Assembly (NCBI GenBank): GCA_037349105.1 | Contig: JAYJMM010000009.1 | Location: 2,170,001 to 2,234,000 of the forward strand | Source of the DNA: Limnomonas spitsbergensis | Taxonomy: Eukaryota; Chlorophyta; Chlorophyceae; Chlamydomonadales | Length of the DNA: 64,000 nucleotides | Direction of reading: 5' to 3' | Shown here: piece by piece, positions 1 through 11,100 of the stretch | Layout of the letters: every line of letters begins with the position of its first letter | Position numbering within the stretch: the first letter of the stretch is position 1 | Notes under the pieces: model-generated | Database searches by the model: none | Told to the model about the DNA's origin: nothing | Seen by the model: the letters and a program-made list of their open reading frames with translations, nothing else | Program-made: the position numbers and the translations under genes

Positions 1-57
1 TGCACCTGATCCCTGCATTGGCCGCATTCCCCCATGAATCATCCCCTACCCCTGCAT

Positions 58-415
58 CAGCCGCCCCCCCCTGCACCTAGCCCCTGCATCAGCCGCCCCC
101 CCCTGCACCTAGCCCCTGCATCAGCCGCCCCCCCCTGCACCTAGCCCCTGCATCAGCCGCCCCCCCCTGCACCTAGCCCCTGCATCAGCCGCCCCCCCCT
201 GCACCTAGCCCCTGCATCAGCCGCCCCTTCCTGCACCTAGCCCCTGCATCAGCCGCCCCCCCCTGCACCTAGCCCCTGCATCAGCCGCCCCCCCTGCACC
301 TAGCCCCTGCATCAGCCGCCCCCCCTGCACCTAGCCCCTGCATCAGCCGCCCCCCCCTGCACCTAGCCCCTGCATCAGCCGCCCCCCCCTGCACCTAGCC
401 TCTGCGTCAGCCCCT
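58..415. repeat. 32-bp GC-rich tandem array, about 11 copies
   Basis: Near-identical units with a 32-bp period; the core is CAGCCGCCCCCCCCTGCACC followed by TAGCCCCTGCAT. Copies differ mainly in the length of the C run and a few substitutions. No protein-like frame is visible. It lies downstream, in minus-strand sense, of the last gene 1 exon seen, so it may still be intronic. Confidence 0.9.
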
Positions 416-1289
416 CACTCACCCCCCGCACCTGATCCTGCATTAATCGCATTCCCCCCTGCATCAGCCCCTACCCCTGACACCCACACCAGACCCCCCC
501 TTGCACCTGCACCTGCTGCCTCCGTCCCGGCACCCGCACCTGCTCTCTGCGCCTGCCCTGCACTCTGCACCCACGCCAGCCTCTAATCCCCTCACCCGCT
601 CCCTGCAGCCTGCTGTCCTGCCCCTGCCCTTGCACCTGCTTCCTGCGCCTACCCTGCTCTCTGCAACCACGCCAGCCTCCACCCCTGATCCTGACACCCA
701 CCCCTGCTCCTTGCAACTGTTCCCTGCACCTGCTGCCCTTGCACCCAATCCTGCTGTCGACTGTCGTACTGACGTACTCCCTAAACTTGCTGCATCTGCC
801 CTCGCACCTGCTCCCTGCTGCCCATGCCCTCACACCTCTCTGTGCCCTGCCCTGCCCCCTGCCCCCCCTCCCCCCCCCCCCGCCGGCTAGCTCCTTTACC
901 CTGCTTCCCTATACCTATTTTCTTATCCCCCCACTTGTTCCCTCATCTGGGCTCACTGCAACTGCTGTACTCCCTGCTCCTCCTGTCCCTGCCCCTGCTC
1001 CCCTATACCTCTTTTCTTATCCCCCCACCTGCTCCCTCATTCGAGCTGCGGTTGTAGGAGTCCCTGCACCTGCTATCCCTGACCCTGCCCTCGTACATGC
1101 TCCCAGCGCCAGCCCTGCTGCATGCACCCAAACCAGACCCTAACCGCTGCCCCTGCCATCCTCCCTCTATTCCTGGTCCCCGCCCCTGCCCCATTACCCC
1201 CCCCCCCCCCCCCCTCCCTGTCTGCTAGTTCCTTCCTCCTGCTAAACTGTACCTATTTTCCTATTCCCGCCCCTGCTCCCTTATCTGAG
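416..1289. other. C-rich low-complexity stretch with decayed copies of a splice-donor region
   Basis: Pyrimidine-rich sequence built on CCTGCTCCC and CCTGCACCTG words. On the minus strand, around 930-960, 1,023-1,045 and 1,272-1,292, I see short copies of the 3' end and donor of gene 1 exon 9 (core AGATGAGGGAGCAG then GT or a decayed dinucleotide). Open frames here are short and compositionally biased; I do not call a gene. Confidence 0.55.
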
Positions 1290-4200
1290 CTTGCACCTGC
1301 TCTCTCTTTTCCTGTTCTCGCCCCTGCTCCCCTGTATCTATTTTCCTGTTCTCGCCCCTGCTCCCCTGTACCTATTTTCCTGTTCTCGCCCCTGCTCCCC
1401 TTTACCTATTTTCCTGTTCCAGACCCTGCTTCCCTGTACCTATTTTCCTGTTCCCGCCCCTGCTCCCCTGTACCTCCTTTCCTATTCCCACACCTGCTCC
1501 CCTGTATCTATTTTCCTGTTCCCGACCCTGCTCCCCTGTACCTATTTTCCTGTTCCCGCCCCTGCTCCCCTGTACCTCCTTTCCTATTCCCACACCTGCT
1601 CCCCTGTATCTATTTTCCTGTTCTCGCCCCTGCTCCCCTGTACCTATTTTCCTGTTCCAGACCCTGCTTCCCTGTACCTATTTTCCTGTTCCCGCCCCTG
1701 CTCCCCTTTACCTATTTTCCTGTTCCCGACCCTGCTCCCCTGTACCTATTTTCCTGTTCCCGCCCCTGCTCCCCTGTACCTCCTTTCCTATTCCCACACC
1801 TGCTCCCCTGTATCTATTTTCCTGTTCCCGACCCTGCTCCCCTGTACCTCCTTTCCTATTCCCACACCTGCTCCCCTGTATCTATTTTCCTGTTCTCGCC
1901 CCTGCTCCCCTGTACCTATTTTCCTGTTCCCGACCCTGCTTCCCTGTACCTATTTTCCTGTTCCCGACCCTGCTTCCCTGTACCTATTTTCCTGTTCCCG
2001 CCCCTGCTTCCCTTTACCTATTTTCCTGTTCCCGCCCCTGCTCCCCTGTACCTCCTTTCCTATTCCCACACCTGCTCCCCTGTATCTATTTTCCTGTTCC
2101 CGCCCCTGCTCCCCTGTACCTCCTTTCCTATTCCCACACCTGCTCCCCTGTATCTATTTTCCTGTTCCCGACCCTGCTCCCCTGTACCTCCTTTCCTATT
2201 CCCACACCTGCTCCCCTGTATCTATTTTCCTGTTCTCGCCCCTGCTCCCCTGTACCTATTTTCCTGTTCCCGACCCTGCTTCCCTGTACCTATTTTCCTG
2301 TTCCCGACCCTGCTTCCCTGTACCTATTTTCCTGTTCCCGCCCCTGCTTCCCTTTACCTATTTTCCTGTTCCCGCCCCTGCTCCCCTGTACCTCCTTTCC
2401 TATTCCCACACCTGCTCCCCTGTATCTATTTTCCTGTTCCCGCCCCTGCTCCCCTGTACCTCCTTTCCTATTCCCACACCTGCTCCCCTGCACCTCCTTT
2501 CCTGTTCTCGCCCCTGCTCCCCTGTACCTATTTTCCTGTTCTCGCCCCTGCTCCCCTGTACCTCCTTTCCTATTCCCGCCCCTGCTCCCCTGTACCTATT
2601 TTCCTGTTCTCGCCCCTGCTCCCCTGTATCTATTTTCCTGTTCCCGCCCCTGCTCCCCTGCTCCTATTTTCCTGTTCTCGCCCCTGCTCCCCTGTACCTA
2701 TTTTCCTGTTCTCGCCCCTGCTCCCCTGTACCTCCTTTCCTATTCCCACACCTGCTCCTCTGTACCTATTTTCCTGTTCTCGCCCCTGCTCCCCTGCACC
2801 TCCTTTCCTGTTCCCACACCTGCTCCCCTGCACCTATTTTCCTGTTCCCACACCTGCTCCCCTTTACCTATTTTCCTGTTCCCGCCCCTGCTCCCCTGTA
2901 TCTATTTTCCTGTTCTCGCCCCTGCTCCCCTGTACCTCCTTTCCTATTCCCACACCTGCTCCTCTGTACCTATTTTCCTGTTCTCGCCCCTGCTCCCCTG
3001 CACCTATTTTCCTGTTCTCGCCCCTGCTCCCCTGTACCTATTTTCCTATTCCCACACCTGCTCCCCTGTACCTATTTTCCTATTCCCACACCTGCTCCTC
3101 TGTACCTATTTTCCTGTTCTCGCCACTGCTCCCCTGCACCTATTTTCCTGTTCCCGCCCCTGCTCCCCTGTACCTATTTTCCTGTTCCCGCCCCTGCTCC
3201 CCTTTACCTATTTTCCTGTTCCCGCCCCTGCTCCCCTGTACCTATTTTCCTGTTCCCGCCCCTGCTCCCCTGTATCTATTTTCCTGTTCTCGCCCCTGCT
3301 CCTCTGTACCTATTTTCCTGTTCTCGCCCCTGCTCCCCTGCACCTATTTTCCTGTTCTCGCCCCTGCTCCCCTGTACCTATTTTCCTGTTCCCGCCCCTG
3401 CTCCTCTGTACCTATTTTCCTGTTCTCGCCCCTGCTCCCCTGCACCTATTTTCCTGTTCTCGCCCCTGCTCCCCTGTACCTATTTTCCTGTTCTCGCCCC
3501 TGCTCCCCTGTACCTATTTTCCTGTTCTCGCCCCTGCTCCCCTGCACCTCCTTTCCTGTTCTCGCCCCTGCTCCCCTGTACCTATTTTCCTGTTCCCGCC
3601 CCTGCTCCCCTGTACCTATTTTCCTGTTCCCGCCCCTGCTCCTCTGTACCTATTTTCCTGTTCTCGCCCCTGCTCCCCTGCACCTATTTTCCTGTTCTCG
3701 CCCCTGCTCCCCTGTACCTATTTTCCTGTTCTCGCCCCTGCTCCCCTGTACCTATTTTCCTGTTCCCGCCCCTGCTCCCCTGTTTCTATTTTCCTGTTCT
3801 CGCCCCTGCTCCCCTGTACCTATTTTCCTGTTCTCGCCCCTGCTCCTCTGTACCTATTTTCCTGTTCTCGCCCCTGCTCCCCTGCACCTATTTTCCTGTT
3901 CCCGACCCTGCTCCCCTTTACCTATTTTCCTGTTCCAGACCCTGCTCCCCTGTATCTATTTTCCTGTTCCCGCCCTTGCTCCCCTGTACCTATTTTCCTG
4001 TTCTCGCCACTGCTCCCCTGCACCTCCTTTCCTATTCCCACACCTGCTCCCCTGTACCTATTTTCCTGTTCTCGCCCCTGCTCCCCTGTACCTATTTTCC
4101 TGTTCCAGACCCTGCTCCCCTGTATCTATTTTCCTGTTCTCGCCACTGCTCCCCTGCACCTCCTTTCCTATTCCCACACCTGCTCCCCTGTACCTATTTT

Positions 4201-4961
4201 CCTGTTCTCGCCCCTGCTCCCCTGCACCTCCTTTCCTATTCCCACACCTGCTCCCCTGTACCTATTTTCCTGTTCTCGCCCCTGCTCCCCTGTATCTATT
4301 TTCCTGTTCTCGCCACTGCTCCCCTGCACCTCCTTTCCTATTCCCACACCTGCTCCCCTGTACCTATTTTCCTGTTCCCGCCCCTGCTCCCCTGTATCTA
4401 TTTTCCTGTTCTCGCCACTGCTCCCCTGCACCTCCTTTCCTATTCCCACACCTGCTCCCCTGTACCTATTTTCCTGTTCTCGCCCCTGCTCCCCTGTACC
4501 TATTTTCCTGTTCTCGCCACTGCTCCCCTGCACCTCCTTTCCTATTCCCACACCTGCTCCCCTGTACCTATTTTCCTGTTCTCGCCCCTGCTCCCCTGTA
4601 TCTATTTTCCTGTTCTCGCCACTGCTCCCCTGCACCTCCTTTCCTATTCCCACACCTGCTCCCCTGTACCTATTTTCCTGTTCTCGCCCCTGCTCCCCTG
4701 TACCTATTTTCCTGTTCTCGCCCCTGCTCCCCTGCACCTATTTTCCTGTTCTCGCCCCTGCTCCCCTGCACCTATTTTCCTGTTCTCGCCCCTGCTCCCC
4801 TGCACCTATTTTCCTGTTCCCGCCCCTGCTCCCCTTTACCTATTTTCCTGTTCCAGACCCTGCTCCCCTGTATCTATTTTCCTGTTCTCGCCCCTGCTCC
4901 CCTGCACCTCCTTTCCTATTCCCACACCTGCTCCTCTGTACCTATTTTCCTGCTCCCGTAC
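1290..4961. repeat. 34-bp tandem array, about 108 copies, starting at a splice donor
   Basis: Units of 34 bp (plus-strand core CCTATTTTCCTGTTCTCG then CCCCTGCTCCCCTGTA) repeat for 3.7 kb with point variants. 34 is not a multiple of 3 and the unit lacks stops, so frames stay open for more than 1,200 codons in two plus frames with a 34-residue period. I regard these as non-coding. On the minus strand each unit carries GGGGAGCAGG, and the array abuts the gene 1 exon 9 donor (GAGGGAGCAG then GTACGG). The subset with CACACCTGCTCC on the plus strand keeps a GT after AGCAG, making many decoy donors. Confidence 0.93.
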
Positions 4962-5135
4962 CTGCTCCCTCATCTGGGCCCGCTCCGAAGCCCGCTCCGC
5001 CTCATCCGCCAGCTGCCCTACAGCCGCTGCATCGGCTGCGCTGGATGCAGCGTTCGCCAGCGCCTCCTCCTCCGCGGCCAACGCGCGATTCATCTCAGTC
5101 TCGGTGTCAACCAGTGCAAGCTGTGCCTCGCGCAG
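4962..5135 (-). CDS. Gene 1 exon 9, coiled coil
   Basis: Acceptor GTAGGGTCAG, donor AGGGAGCAG before GTACGG, 174 nt = 58 codons, phase 0. It encodes LREAQLALVDTETEMNRALA, an Ala/Glu-rich middle, and ends ERASERAQMREQ. Its first 50 nt recur as three decayed upstream copies; its last 10 nt are the core of the 34-bp array. Confidence 0.8.
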
Positions 5136-8100
5136 CTGACCCTACGCATGCGTTCAACAAGTATTGAGGGAATGCTGCCAGGTCCCGGCATCAGCCAGCA
5201 TCAACTGGGCCTGCAATCAGACTTGCACACTGTTTTACGTAAGGTGCGGTTCATCTCAGTCTCGGTGCCACCCAGCGCCAGCAGTGCCTCATGCAGCTGG
5301 CCCTACGCATTTCAACATGTTTTAAGGTTTAGGGTTTAGGGGGGACACCATCAAGTCTCAGCATCAGCCATCATAATCTGGGCCTGCACCAGGGCCCACA
5401 CATTGTGTTGTGTAAGGCGTGGTTCATCTCGGTTTCAGTGTCCAACAGCGCTCGCTCTGGCTCGTGCAGCTGACCCTGCGCATGAATCAGCATGTATTGA
5501 GGGCACACCATCAGGGCTCGGCAATAAGGCGACATATTATGTCACGTAAGGAATGGTTCATCTCAATCTCAGTATCTTTACAGCGCTAGCTCTGCCTCGT
5601 GCACATGGCCCTACGCATGGACAGGGGGAGCCACGGGGGGTCGATCCAGGGTTTAGGGTTTAGTATTTAGTTTTTCCAGAGGGAAGGCCACAAGGGTGTG
5701 ACAAGGTTAACCTCAGGGGCTAATCCAGGGTATAGGGTGTAGGATTTTTCTGTCTCTCTCTGCCTTCAGTCCCCCCTGCATGGCAATGCATGTACCCTAC
5801 CCTATGTTATGTACCTTATAACTATGCACCTACATACCCATACGGCCATACCCAAGCGCCCCCCACTTGCATGTTATCTCCTTCTGCTTCTTGTTCCCGC
5901 TACGTGGCAAGACCTGTGCGGCTGAACTGTACCCTACCCTATGCTATGTATGCTATTCACATCCCCTACATACCAGCGTGCCCCCCACCTGCATACCATC
6001 TCATTATACTTCCTGTTCCCGCTACGTGGCAAGACCTGCACCCCACCCTTATGTCATGGATCCTACAACCCACAGTACCCCACCCTATTCTCCTACCCTG
6101 ATCACTAGTACCCTTCTACCTGCAAGTTATCCCGTCCAGCCTCCAAGTCCCACTGCAGGGCACGACACTATTCCCCCGCACACCCGTACCAGTGTCCCTA
6201 CCCACAATTTGGGGCACGACCCTATTCCCCCGCACACCCGTACCCGTGTCCCTACCCACAATTTGGGAGACGATTTGTAGTCTTTGGAATGGCTGTTGAT
6301 AAAGAGGTTTGATGACAGGTCGTCTCTTTCTGCCTTTAGTTGCCACTGTACGGCACATGCGTACCCTACCCCAAATCATAAGCCGTAAACCGGAATCCAC
6401 ACCCAATCCACATGCCCCCGCACACCCGCACCACCTGCAAGTCGTATCTTTCTGCCTCCAGTCCCTCCTGCACGGCACACCTGCACCCTAACCCCTGTCA
6501 TGGATCGTACAACCCCATTTTATTCTCATGCCCTATTCATAGCTGCCCCTCTACCTACAAGACATCCCGTCCAGGCTCCATCCCCCCTGCACGAAACGCC
6601 CATTCCTATCTCCATGCCACAAAACCTATACCGAGACCCACACTCCCTCCTCCCATGCCCTTCCACCTGCCAGTCGGAGGCAACCTATCCAGCCTACGTT
6701 TCCTGTTGCAGGACACGGCCATATTCCCCGGCACACCCGTACCAGTGTCCCTGCCCCACCTGCAAGGCGTCTCTTTCTACTTCCAGTTACCACTACGTGG
6801 CACACGCGTACCGAACCCCAAGTCATAAACCCTATACCAGAATCCACAGCTCCACACCCTATTCACATGCCCCCATACACCCGCACCAGTGTACTGCCCC
6901 ACCTGCAAGTCGTCTCTCTCTGCTTCCAGTTCCCGCTGGACCTTCCCAACAGCGGCCTTGACGGCGTTGTTGAACACCCGCACGCGCCGCTCTCCATCCT
7001 GTCACAAATCAGAAGCGGTAATTCTTCGGGGGCATACAGGCATGCCAGTGCTACCAATCCCTTTTGTTAAGGTACCTGGCAATTATGTTTTGAAGAAATA
7101 GCTCTCCATCCTGAGATAAGTCATAAGCGGAAATTCATGAAGGTGGCATTCAGTCTTACGCTCAATCTCTTTTTTCCTGTCACTGGTAGTTCTGTTTTGA
7201 AAAGATAGCTCTCCATCTTGAGATACTGGTAAGTCAGAAGCGGCATTTTATCAAGGGGACATTCAGTCTTACGTTTATTTTGTGTGGTCGCGGTTGCTGG
7301 CAATTTTGTTTTGAAGAAAAGCTTGTTTCCATAACCGGTAAAATAAATGCTGGAAATCTAAGGAGATTTAACCTAAACCAAAATTTCGGCTTACAAAACG
7401 AAACTTGTTGTGTCACAATCCAGGGGTCAATCCTGGTCAATCCAATGCTCTGAGACCCAAGACTAAAGGGTTTAGGTTTATTGCAAAAACGCACCCACGA
7501 CTCTCCAGTCTGATCTATGATAACGAAACCCAACTTTGGGGTTACTGAGCCAAACGTGGTTCAGCGACCACACTCCTCATGCAGCCGACACACTAGTGGT
7601 AACAGAAAACCCGAGGCTTTTGCCACGAGCCGACCGCCCCCTTCATTACAACTCGGGAAGTAGCATTATTCCTTTCCCTCCTTTGACGTATATGCGTCAT
7701 TCTTTCAGACACTTCCACATTGATAGTAATTTACCCCTGATTGCGGTCATTCGCTCTGTTGTTGCATCCCCACCTGGCGCAACGACTCGCTCAGCCCCTC
7801 TGCCTGTGCGCGCGTCGATCGTTCCGCATCGGCTGCCGAGACCGCAGCGTGCGCCTCCGCCTGTGCCTCACGCCTCAGCCTGTCCGCCTCATTGCGCGCC
7901 GCCTCAGCCTTCAGATTGCAAGAACAAGGGCAGCAAAGTGGCGGCAGAACTGCTGTGTGGCGAGCGTAGCGGTTTTAGGGATCTGGGTTAATGATGTAGG
8001 GTTCAGGGTTTCGAGAGTGCTTCAAATCAGCCCTCCACATCGACCTTTGCATGATCTATTTGGGGTGACTAACCCTCCTCCACCTGTGTGGCTGGTTGGA

Positions 8101-11100
8101 GAGTCGAACCGCCACCAGCGGCCCAATATGAGCCATCAGATCTTTGACCAATTTTGCTTATTGGCTGAACTCAGGCTGCAGATCCAGCTCTCCAAATTAC
8201 CTCATTTGGAGCATTTGAGCAAACAGAAAAATACCGCAGCAACTCCACATACTCTCACCTTCCCCCCCCTCCCATGCACCATCTTCACATTCACTTCTTA
8301 TGCAGGCACCCTATGCACTCCTATACAAAATGTCCCAGTTGCAGTGCAGCTCGTGCCAATCCCCATTCTGATCATTAGCCTTGTCAGAATGAGGACTGAT
8401 ACTGCTGTATGAGCTGCATCACGCCTAGGACATCTTGTAACAATGTGTCAGTGGCAGTGCAGCTCATACCAATCCCCATTCTGAAACTACTCTCACTTCT
8501 CTCCACTACGCCACCTCAGCTGCACTCTTTCACTCCTCTCACTTCTCTCACTCTTCTCATTCTTTCACTGCTCACACACCTCTCACCTGTCCCCTGGCTG
8601 CCTCTGCCGCCTTGGCCCTGGCCTCCGCCGCCTCCCCTGCCACGACGGCGGCAGTTGCCTTGCGCACAGTGTTGGCCAGCTCAAAGCGCAGGGTCTCGAA
8701 CTCAGCTGTACCAGCCTCCTGTCAGAGGGGGGGCGGATTGAGACGCAGCGTTCTTCAAGCGTATTTCAGCCACAAGCCAGCTACAACCTGCCGCAGCGGC
8801 AGCAGTCGCATTCGTTTTTGACAGGAAATGGTGTTGAAAATATCTCTCACCTATCAACAAAATCGCTTATGAGGGAAAGCAAAGCACGGCTACATTCTTA
8901 AGTACCGTACACTGTTCATTTCCCTCCGGTATCAAACAATGATTTATTTTAATGCTGTGCAAACTATCGACAAAAACTCTAAATGCCCCATGAGAACTGG
9001 CGTCGAGAATCAATACCGTAAATAGTTTTTGCATGGATCCCTAAACAACGTTAATTATGAGGAAAGGCAAATTAAGGGAACCCGGTAACAAATACCGGTT
9101 TGCAAGAAACATGGTTTCAGCATGCCTCAGCATTCCACTCCCGCTCCTGCCACAGCTCTCCCTACAGGCTGACCAGCAGTGGCTTCCTCGCATCCCCGCG
9201 GCCCCCTAAGGCTGCTCTGGCCCACACTTCACATACCGTAGACGCACTGGGTGTAGGGCTTAGGGTTTAGGGCTTAAGGTTGAGTGTTTAGGGATTAGGG
9301 TTTTGGCTACAAGCCAGACACCTCACCTCAGCATGTCGCTCCCTCTCCTCCTGGAGCTCTCCCCGAAGACGCACCAACGCCCGCTCCGCGTCCTCTGCTC
9401 CCCGCTTTACCGCAGCCAGCTTCGCGGCAGCTTCCATTGCCTGCTTGGCCGCCTGCTTGCCCTCTTCCCGCGCCGCCGCCGACTCCCGTCTAGCTGCGCC
9501 CGCCTCACCCTCCAGCCTGACGACCTCCTCGGACTGACGGACGCACTCGGCCATGCTCTTGCGCAGCAAGGCCTGTGCACATACGGAAGTGGTCAGATGC
9601 ACACATACAGGTTCAAACGGAAGGGCCTTTGTGCCTCAAAGTCCCAGTGTCACTAGGCAGGTTAGATCAAGTGGCTAGACAGGCAACAAAACTCGTGCCT
9701 CAGAGGCTTGCTGTTCCAGGTTTAACATTCAACCCAGCCGAAGAGTGAAGCTCATGCCTCAGAGGCATAGGGTCACAAGTTGAACCTTCAACCCAACCGA
9801 AGAGCGGGCTCATGCCTCAGAGGCGTAGGGTTACAGGTTGAGCCTTTAACCCAGCCGAAGAGCGAACTCATGCCTCAGAGGCGTAGGCATACAGGTTCAT
9901 CCTTTAACCCAGCCGAAAAGCGGGCTCATGCCTCAGAGGCGTAGGGTTACAGGTTCACCCTTCAACCCAGCCGAAGAGCGAGCTCATGCCTCAGAGGCGT
10001 AGGGTTACAGGTTGAACCTTCAACCCAGCCGAAGAGCGAAGCACATGCCTCAGAGGCATAGGGTCATAAGTTGAACCTTCAACCCAACCGAAGAGCAAGC
10101 TCATGCCTCAGAGGCGTAGGGTTACAGGTTCACCCTTCAACCCAGCCGAAGAGCAAGCTCTTGCCTCAGAGGCGTAGGGTTACAGGTTGAACCTTCAACC
10201 CAGCCGAAGAGCGAAGCTCATGCCTCAGAGGCATAGGGTCACAAGTTTGACCTTCAACCCAACCGAAGAGCGAGCTCATGCCTCAGAGGCGTAGGGTTAC
10301 AGGTTCACCCTTCAACCCAGCCGAAGAGCGAGCTCATGCCTCAGAGGCATAGGGTCACAAGTTGAACCTTCAACCCAGCCGAAGAGCGAGCTCATGCCTC
10401 AGAGGCGTAGGGTTAAAGATTTAACCTTCAACCCAGCCGAAGAGCGGGCTCATGCCTCAGAGGCATAGGGTTACAGGTTGAACCTTCAACCCAGCCGAAG
10501 AGCAAGCTCATGCCTCAGAGGCATAGGGTTACAGGTTCACCCTTCAACCCAGCCGAAGAGCGAGCTCATGCCTCAGAGGCGTAGGGTTACAGGTTTAATC
10601 TTCAACCCAGCCGAAGAGCAAGCTCATGCCTCAGAGGCGTAGGGTTACAGGTTCACCCTTCAACCCAGCCGAAGAGCGAGCTCATGCCTCAGAGGCGTAG
10701 GGTTACAGGTTGAACCTTCAACCCAACCGAAAAGCGAGCTCATGCCTCAGAGGCGTAGGGTTACAGGTTGAACCTTCAACCCAGCCGAAGAGCGAAGCTC
10801 ATGCCTCAGAGGCATAGGGTCACAAGTTGAACCTTCAACCCAACCGAAGAGCAAGCTCATGCCTCAGAGGCGTAGGGAAATCTTCAACCCAGCCGAAGAG
10901 CGGGCTCATGCCTCAGAGGCATAGGGTCATAAGTTGAACCTTCAACCCAACCGAAGAGCGGGCTCATGCCTCAGAGGCGTAGGGTTACAGGTTCACCCTT
11001 CAACCCAGCCGAAGAGCAAGCTCATGCCTCAGAGGCGTAGGGTTACAGGATGAACCTTCAACCCAGCCGAAGAGCGAAGCTCATGCCTCAGAGGCATAGG

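Noticed and set aside
1122..5339. 1,405- and 1,282-codon plus-strand open frames
   Set aside because: They follow from a stop-free 34-bp tandem unit; two overlapping plus frames are open over the same DNA, the period is 34 residues, and the coiled-coil exon at its right end is on the other strand.
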